Assembly: GCA_965242915.1 (NCBI GenBank)
Contig: CBDETN010000028.1
Location: 310,001 to 374,000 of the forward strand
Length of the DNA: 64,000 bases
Reading direction: 5' to 3'
From: CAJXII01 sp965242915
GTDB taxonomy: Bacteria; Campylobacterota; Campylobacteria; Campylobacterales; Arcobacteraceae
Shown here: piece after piece, positions 36,001 to 45,000 of the stretch
Layout of the letters: every line of letters starts with the position of its first letter
How positions within the stretch are numbered: the stretch's first letter is position 1
The notes under the pieces: model-generated
The model's database searches: none
Seen by the model: only the letters and a program-made list of their open reading frames with translations
Told to the model about the DNA's origin: nothing
Made by a program: the position numbers and the translations under genes

Positions 36001-39000
36001 ATGGACGGTTTTAAGTCAGATGATATCAAGGTTGAAAATGGAAAAAAATCTATATTTAAACAAATAGTTACTGATAAAAAGTGGACTTTAGATGTGATAG
36101 CAGATGGTAATAGTACTAAAAATATTATTGTGAGTATCAATAATTCAGATATAAAAGATAAATCAGGAAATAGATTTGAAGGGGATAAATACAACCCATT
36201 AGGAAGTCAAGAGGTTGATACAAAAGCTCCAACTTTAAATGTAACAACACCTATTATGATAGATGGTGTTATCTCAAAAAGTGAACAATCAAATGTAACT
36301 ATCGAAGGAAAAAGCAGTGATGCTAAAACAATATTATTAACTATAGGAGATATTAAAGCAAAGGCAACAGTTAAGGCAGATGGTAGTTGGAAAGCTACAA
36401 ATATTGACATAAGTTCATTGTCTTCTGGTGTAGTTGTTTTAGTGGTTACTGCTACTGATGAAAACAATAACATAACAACTTTAACTTTAAAAGATAAAAT
36501 ATTAAAAGATACACATAGTCCTACAATATCTGAGCTTATTATTCCTACAACCTCTTTACTTAATGAAAATGAATTTAAGATTAGTTTTAAATTTGATATG
36601 CTTGTAACACTAATGAAAAATACAAATAATATGAAAAATAATTTTATATTAGATAGTGTAGATTTAATATCATATGCATATGATAGTTCAACTAAAATTT
36701 ATACTTTTACCTTTAAACCACGAAAAAATAACCAAGGTAGTTTAAGTATCTCATTAAAAGATAATGTTGTAAAAAGTATCTCAGGAAATGGAAATAAAGT
36801 ACAAAAGTTATTTGAAAGAGCTTTTAACTCAACACCACCAACCTTAGCTATCACTTCACATACTAATAATCAAATGATTAGTAGAAATGAAGCTGCTAAC
36901 TTAACTTTAAGTGGGACAAGTGATGCAAATGGTCAAAATGTAACGATTAAAATAGGAGATTCAATACTAGGAACAGCTCTTGTTGCAGATGGTACTTGGA
37001 GTAAAAGCAAAATTGCACTTAAAGATAAATACTACAGATATGTAAGAGTTTACAGTGATGGTTCAAATAGTAATACTGGTAACCATGTAATAGAGATAGA
37101 AGTATATGATACAAACAATGTAAATGTAGCAAGAGGTAAAACAGTAACAGGATATACAGTCAGCGATAATGAACCTATTAGTATAAAAAATAGTTCAAGA
37201 ATTACTGATGGTTCTAAAACAAACATAAGTGCTTATGCAGACATTGGCACTGGGTATACATATACATTGCTTGATTTAGGCAGCTTACATGAACTAAAAT
37301 CGATTAAAGTATGGAGATATTTTAATGGAAGAAAATATAATAAAGCTCATATAAAAGTATCAAATGATAATATTAATTGGCTTAGTGTATATGATGGAAG
37401 CACTCCTTATGCAGAATGGAGTAGTGGTAAAGAGTTTAAAACTATACCTTATACAACGATGCAAGGAAACACAACTTTAACTGCAAATATCAAAAATAAA
37501 TTAGGGAATGAAAACTCTATAACTTTAAATTTAAATATTAAAAAAAACCCACAAATAACTTCTATAAATATAGATAACGATACTTTAATATCAGGATCAA
37601 TTGCAAATGTTACAGTTAATTTCAATAATAGCGTTAATACTACTACATTTACAAAAGAAGATATAAATGCAACAAATGTTGATTTAACTAAATTTATCTG
37701 GAGTGATAATAATAAAATATTAACTGTAATCTTAACACCAATGCAAGATATAGATGATATAACAAATACAATTGAAATAGGCGTTAATTGGAAAGATATT
37801 AATGGTTTGAGTGGTAGTGGATATACAAGTACGAATTATAAAGTTATTACAAAATATACAGAAGTAAAACAAGTAAGTTTTGCTTCACATCTAGTTTCAA
37901 GTGATCCATATCATATAGGAGAGAGTGTAAAAATAAGCGTTATTTTTAGTAAAGCTGTAGAAGTTACAGGAACTCCTTACTTAAATATCAACCTAGATAG
38001 TGTATCTAAAAAGGCAAAATATATAAGTGGGAATGGTACAAAAATATTGTTTTTTGCATACAGTATAAAAAATGGTGATAGTGCAAATGGTATCTCAATA
38101 AATGCTGATATAAAGTTAGATTCTAATAGTAATATAAAAGATAAAATAACTCTTTTAAATACAAATAATACTTTTGAGGCAATAGAAAAAAATACAAATC
38201 ATAAAATAGATACAACTAAAGCTGGAATTTATTCTATTACTGTTACATCAACACCAGTCTCATCTTCAACTTATACAAAAGCTGAAAATATAACTTTAGC
38301 AGTGAAATTTACCAAAAGTGTAATTGTCACAAATACTCCAACTTTAAAGTTAGTAATAGGTGAGGATATAGTTGAGGCTTTATATAACGATGGAAACAAT
38401 AGTGATACTATAAACTTTAGATATACAGTGGAAGATAATTCTCTTGATTTAGATGGTATAACTATACCAAAAGATACTATTAGTTTAGGTACAAATGCCA
38501 GTATCACAGACTCTAATCAAACAGTTTTCTTAACTAATGCTGAGATATCAAATATAGCTTACCAAAAAGTAAACTCATTTGCCCCTTATATAAAAGATAT
38601 AAATTTAACTACAACAATATCAGGTTTAAATGAAACAGCAATTATAGGAGATACTCTAAAAGTAAGCTTTACTTTTAACTCATCTATCACCTTACATGGA
38701 GATATCTCTCTTAAAGCAAAAATTGGTTTAAAAGATATAATCATGACATATAGCCAAAGCCAAAGTGATAATAACTCTTTGGTATTTATTTATATTATTC
38801 AAGAAAATGATAGCTCAAATAGTGGTTTTGGCCTCTTGTCAAATTCTTTATCTCTGGCTATTGGTACAACTTTAGAAAGTACCATAAATAATAAAGATGT
38901 AACTTTAGAGCATTTTAATAAAAATAATAATACAAAAATTGATGGTATTAGACCAACTCTTGTAATTAATGCTCCACAAAAAGTAAATAATAATTTCTCA

Positions 39001-42000
39001 ATAAGTGTAACTAGTTCAAAAGATTTAAGTAGTAAAGATGATAGTAAAATTGAAGTTTCCGGTGTCTCAACTTTAAGTGACTCAAAGATCACTGGGCTTA
39101 AGAGTGCCACTTTAGATATCAGTACTTTAAATGCAACTGATGGAGAGATAACAGTAACTTTAAAAGAGGGGGCATTTACAGATAAAAATGGTCTTATAAA
39201 TAAAGAACAAAATGTAACTATTATATTTTATAAAACACCAAAACCAACTATTACTATTGATACACCTACTAATAATTCAAAACATTTAGTTGAAAATGGA
39301 GTACTTATAACAGGTATTTCAAATATTGAAGATGGTCAAAAAATAACTGCAAAAGTAGATGATATGATAGTTGGAGAATTTGAGGTTAAAAATGGTGAAT
39401 TTAATGCCACAATTCCTAGAGCTTATTTCTCTAAAAAGTATAGATATGTAAGAGCATATTTTAACAGATCGTCCGGTGTTATAAATCTTACAGAATTTGT
39501 AGTTTTAGATCCACAAGGTAAGAAGCTAGAGGTTAATAAGATGGTTAAATTGTTTAAAGAAGTTAATAGCACATATATAGATACAGACTCGTTAGGGGAT
39601 GGTTATTCTACAACGGGTGTTATCAATGGAATAAGAGGTACTGATGTTAAATATGGAAAAGGTATGGAGCCTTTTCCGGCAGGAGAGTATTATCTTGATT
39701 TAGATTTGTTTAATGAGTATCTTATCTCATCAGTTTCATTGGATACTGGTTGGATCGAGGCTAGAAATATTATTATACAAGTATCAAACGATAAAATCAC
39801 TTGGGATACTATAAAAGATTATAGAGGACATGGTTCAAATATACGAAACCATGATTGGCTAAATCCATTTATGGAAACCAATACTAAAGTAAAATTTTAT
39901 GCTACAAATAAATATGGAAGCACTTCAGAAGAAGTTAGCAGGGATTTAATACCATCTCTAAAAGCAAGTGCAAAAATTAGTTTAGATAAAACTGTTGTAA
40001 AATTTGGCGAAGATATAAATATCTCTATAACTTTAAGTCCAAATACAGATTTAAACAGTTTTGGAAAAGATGATATTATTGCACCAAATGGAACTTTAGG
40101 TACTCTGCAAACTGACCCAAATAATGATTATAAAAAATATATAAATTTTACACCAAATATAAATATAAATGATACAACAAATGTAATCACTTTAAAAAAT
40201 AGTTGGACAAATAAAGCTGGATTTAATGCTTCACAGACAACTAGTAAAAACTATACAGTGGCAACTAAGCCAATGATGATAAATATCACAGATGACCAAG
40301 ATAAGGTTACAAATAAAAAGATTAAATATACCTTTAAATTATCATCTCCTAGTACTGACTTTACTATAGGGGATATAGATATAGTTCCTGCTACTGCTGT
40401 AAAATCAAACTTTAGTGGAAGTGGTGATAGCTATAGCTTAACTGTAACTCCACCAGAAGATTTTGAAGGAGATTTAATTTTAGTAATAGAAGCAGACACA
40501 GTAAGTGATACCAATGGTATAGGAAATTTATATTTAGAATATATTCAAAAAGTAAATACTAAACCTATGCCAAAGCCAACTATCGATCCTATAGCTGCTT
40601 TAAATGATCTTAATGATGATATAAATATCACAGGTTCTGGAAAAATCGGGGCTGCAATTTTAGTAGAGTTTAATGGTATCAAAAAGAGTACAACAGTCTT
40701 AATTGATGGTACTTGGAATTTAACTCTTGGTGTAAATAGCTATTTTGAAGATGATACTTATGATGTAAAAGTTATTATGAGTGATGAGGCAGGAAATAGT
40801 AATTTTGAAACCACAACACTTAAAATAGATACAAGTAGTGATATTTCCGCTCAACTTTTTATAGATTCAAATATTATGGCTGATAATATTATCAATCAAT
40901 TTGAACAGTATAGTATTAAGGTATCTGGAAAAACAAAAAATATTAAAAATGACACAAACTTAACTCTACAGATAGGAACTATTACTAAATCTACTACAGT
41001 TATAAATAATATTTGGAGTGTAGATAATATTGATATCTCATCTTTAGCTGATGGAAATATCTCAATAGTTGCCCAAGTTGGGACTCTAAGTAAAAGTCAA
41101 AATATCTTTAAAGATGTATCTGTGATAGTTCCAACTTTTAGTACCTCAAAATTACTTGTAAAGGATGACTTTAATATTATTTTAGAGTTTAATAAAGATA
41201 TAAAAGGTTTAGATTTAGTAGATTTAGAGATAAAAAATGCGACTATATTATCATTAACTAAAGTTAATAATAAAAAATATATTCTTAGTATAGATACAAG
41301 TGATACTCAAACTCAAACTATATCTGTATCAATAAAAGAAAATTCAGTTGCCACTGAGATTGGAAATAAAAATTCAAGCGCTAGTATAGATATTGCTATA
41401 GATAAGATAGCTCCAACTTTAGCTATCACTTCACATACAAACAATCAGATAATTAGTAGAAATGAAGCTGCTAACTTAACTTTAAGTGGGACAAGTGAAG
41501 CAGGAGCAAAAGTTGACTTGAGTGTTGGAACTACTAGTGTTGGAACTACTAGTGTTGGAACTACTAGTGTTGATAATACAGGAAATTGGGAAAAATCAAC
41601 TCTTAATATATTGTTTAATGTAGCCAATATAAATAAAAATATTGTTGAAACTTATACTGGAACTGATGTTTTTATTACCAGTAATCATTATGAGGATATT
41701 ACACATATTTTTGATGGAAATACTGAATACAGTGCCTCTCATGCTACAGGTTTCGGAAAAGGGATTGGTGCATCATTTACAACTATATTTAAAGAGGAAA
41801 CACCGTTACACCATATGAGAGTATATTGTGGTAATAGTAGTAAAAATAGAAACTATGCAAAAGATGTTAAATGGGATTTTTATGATGCTAATGATCAAAT
41901 AGTTAAAACTATCACAAAAACTAGTTATGATAAAGATTGGTATTATGACCTTAATCTAAATGGATTATCTATTAAAAAGATAATTGCTACAAAATTAACA

Positions 42001-45000
42001 AATTCATATTTTAGTATAAGTGAGTTGGAAATATATCGTATTAATCTTATTACATGGGAAAGTGATGGGGAAAGTGATGGTGAAAGTGATGGTGAAAATG
42101 TAGCCAATATAAATAAAAATATTGTTGAAACTTATATTGGAACTGGTAATGCTTATCTTATCAGTGAACATTACCATGATATTAGACATATTTTTGATGG
42201 AGAGACTGAATACAGTTCCGCTCATGCTACAGATTTCGGAAAAGGGATTGATGCATCATTTGCAACTATATTTAAAGAGGCAACACCGTTAGATTATATG
42301 CGAGTATATTGTGGTAATAGTAGTAAAAATAGAAACTATGCAAAAGATGTTAAATGGGATTTTTATGATGCTAATGATCAAATAGTTAAAACTATCACAA
42401 AAACTAGTTATGATAAAGATTGGTATTATGACCTTAATCTAAATGGATTATCTATTAAAAAGATAATTGCTACAAAATTAACAAATTCATATTTTAGTAT
42501 AAGTGAGTTGGAAATATATCGTAGTAATTCTACTATCACTGTAAAAGCTACAGATGAATTAGGAAATGAGATAACTAAAGATATTAATTTAACAGTAGTA
42601 GATCATCTTAAAATCACAGATATAAATATAACTGATACAACTTTATCTGCAGGGGAAACAGTTGATGTAATATTTAATTTTAATATAGAGATTAATACTT
42701 TTACTTTTACAGCTGAAGATTTAACTACACCAAATGCTACTATAGATAACTTTGTATGGAGTAATTCTAATAAAACGTTAACTGCAACGTTAACTCCAAT
42801 GAATAATATTGAATATGACAATACAAATAAAATTGCAGTTGGACAAGATTGGGAAGATATACATGGTATATCTGTCAATGATAACTTTACAAGTCCTAAT
42901 TATCAAGTTGATACAAAACTTCCATCTTTACAAAATATAGCTATCACTTCAGATGCTGGAGATGACAATACCTATACAATCGGTGATACAATAATCCTTG
43001 AAGCCACATTTAATGAAAATGTAACTTCATCTGATGCTAAAATCAAGATAAATATTGGTGGAGTTGAAAAAGAGTTAGATATAAATACATCAACTGCAAA
43101 TAAACTTATCTTTAACTATATAGTACAAAATGGGGATAATGATACAAATGGTATAAGTGTAGTAGCTAACTCTTTAAGTGGAGATATTAAAGATAATTTT
43201 AACAATAGTGCTTCAGCTTTAACTTTCGCAATTTTATATGATAATGTAAATCATAAAGTAGATACTACACAACCAAAGATAACAAGTATCTCTTTTACGT
43301 CAACTCCAAATAGTGATGATACTTATAGCGAAGATGAAAATATCACGATAGATATTAATATCTCAGTACCTGTAGCGGTCTTGGGGACACCTACTCTTGG
43401 TTTACAAATAGACTCAACTATTAAAAAAGCTATATATAATTCTATAAGTGATGATAAAAAAACACTGACATTTGTATATACAGTTGTAAGTGGAGATTAT
43501 GATGGAGATGGTATCCAAATATTAGCTAATGCATTATCTCTTAATGACGGTGCTATTTTAGATGAGAACAATAAAGAGTTATTATTAAATTATAGTGGTC
43601 TTAATAGTACTTCAAATGTAGATGCTAAAAGTTTAAGTGCAGTTATCACAGCTCCAAGTGTGGTGAATGGTGATTTTAATATCACAGCTACTTTAAATAA
43701 AGAAGTAACTTTAACTGCTACTAGTGGTATAACTGTAACAAATGGTAGTGTAAGTTCAGTTAAAAGTGCAAATAAAAGAGATTATAATATCAAGATTAGT
43801 CCAACTCCAAGTTTCCAAGGGGATTTAAGCATAACTATAGGAGATACTACAGAAATTGTAGTCGTAGATCATACACCACCAATCCTAGCTATCACTTCAC
43901 ATACAAATAATCAAATGATTAGTAGAAATGAAGCTGCTAACTTAACTTTAAGTGGGACAAGTGAAGCGGGAGCAAAAGTTGACTTGAGTATTGGAACTAA
44001 TAGTCTTGGAACTACTAGTGTTCAAAGTGATGGTACTTGGAGTAAAAGCGCAATTGCACTTAAAGATAAATACTACAGATATGTAAGAGTTTACAGTGAT
44101 GGTTCAAGTACGAATACTGGTAATCATATAGTAGAGATAGAAGTATATGATACAAACAATGTAAATGTAGCAATAGGTAAAACAGTAAAAGGATATAGAG
44201 TCAGCGATAATACATCTATTAGTATAAGTAATAGTTCAAAAATTACTGATGGTTCTAAAAAATACAAAAGTTCTTATGCAGACTTTGGCGCTGGGTATAT
44301 ATATGCATTACTTGATTTAGGCAGCTTACATGAACTAAAATCGATTAAAGTATGGAGATTTTATGATGGAAGAAAATATAATAAAACTCATATAAAAGTA
44401 TCAAATGATAATATTAATTGGCTTAGTGTATATGATGGAAGCACTCCTTATGGAGAATGGAGTGTAGGTAAAGAGTTTAAAACTATACCTTATAAAATGA
44501 TACGAGGAAACACAACTTTAACTGTAAAAGCTACAGATGAATTAGGAAATGAGATAACTAAAGATATTAATTTAACAGTAGTAGATAATCTTAAAATCAC
44601 AGATATAAATATAACTGATACAATTTTATTTGCAGGGGAAACAGCTAATGTAATATTTAGTTTTAATAGAGAGATTAATACTTCTACTTTTACAGCTGAA
44701 GATTTAACTACACCAAATGCTACTATAGATAACTTTGTATGGAGCAACTCTAATAAAACGTTAACTACAACTTTAACACCAATGAATAATATCCAATATG
44801 ACAATACTAATAAGATTGCAGTTGGACAAAATTGGGAAGATATACATGGTATATCTGCCAATGGTAACTTTACAAGTCCTAATTATCAAGTTGATACAAT
44901 ATCTTCATTTTTACAAAATATAGCCATCACTTCAAATGCTGGTATAGACAATATATACCAATTTGGTGATGAGATAATTATAACAGCTCTATTTGATGAA

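Noticed and set aside
34239..44861. Hydrophobic minus-strand frames across the giant genes
   Set aside because: They repeat wherever the sense Ig sequence repeats and are mirror images of Asn/Thr/Ser-rich coding; no start sites or families fit.
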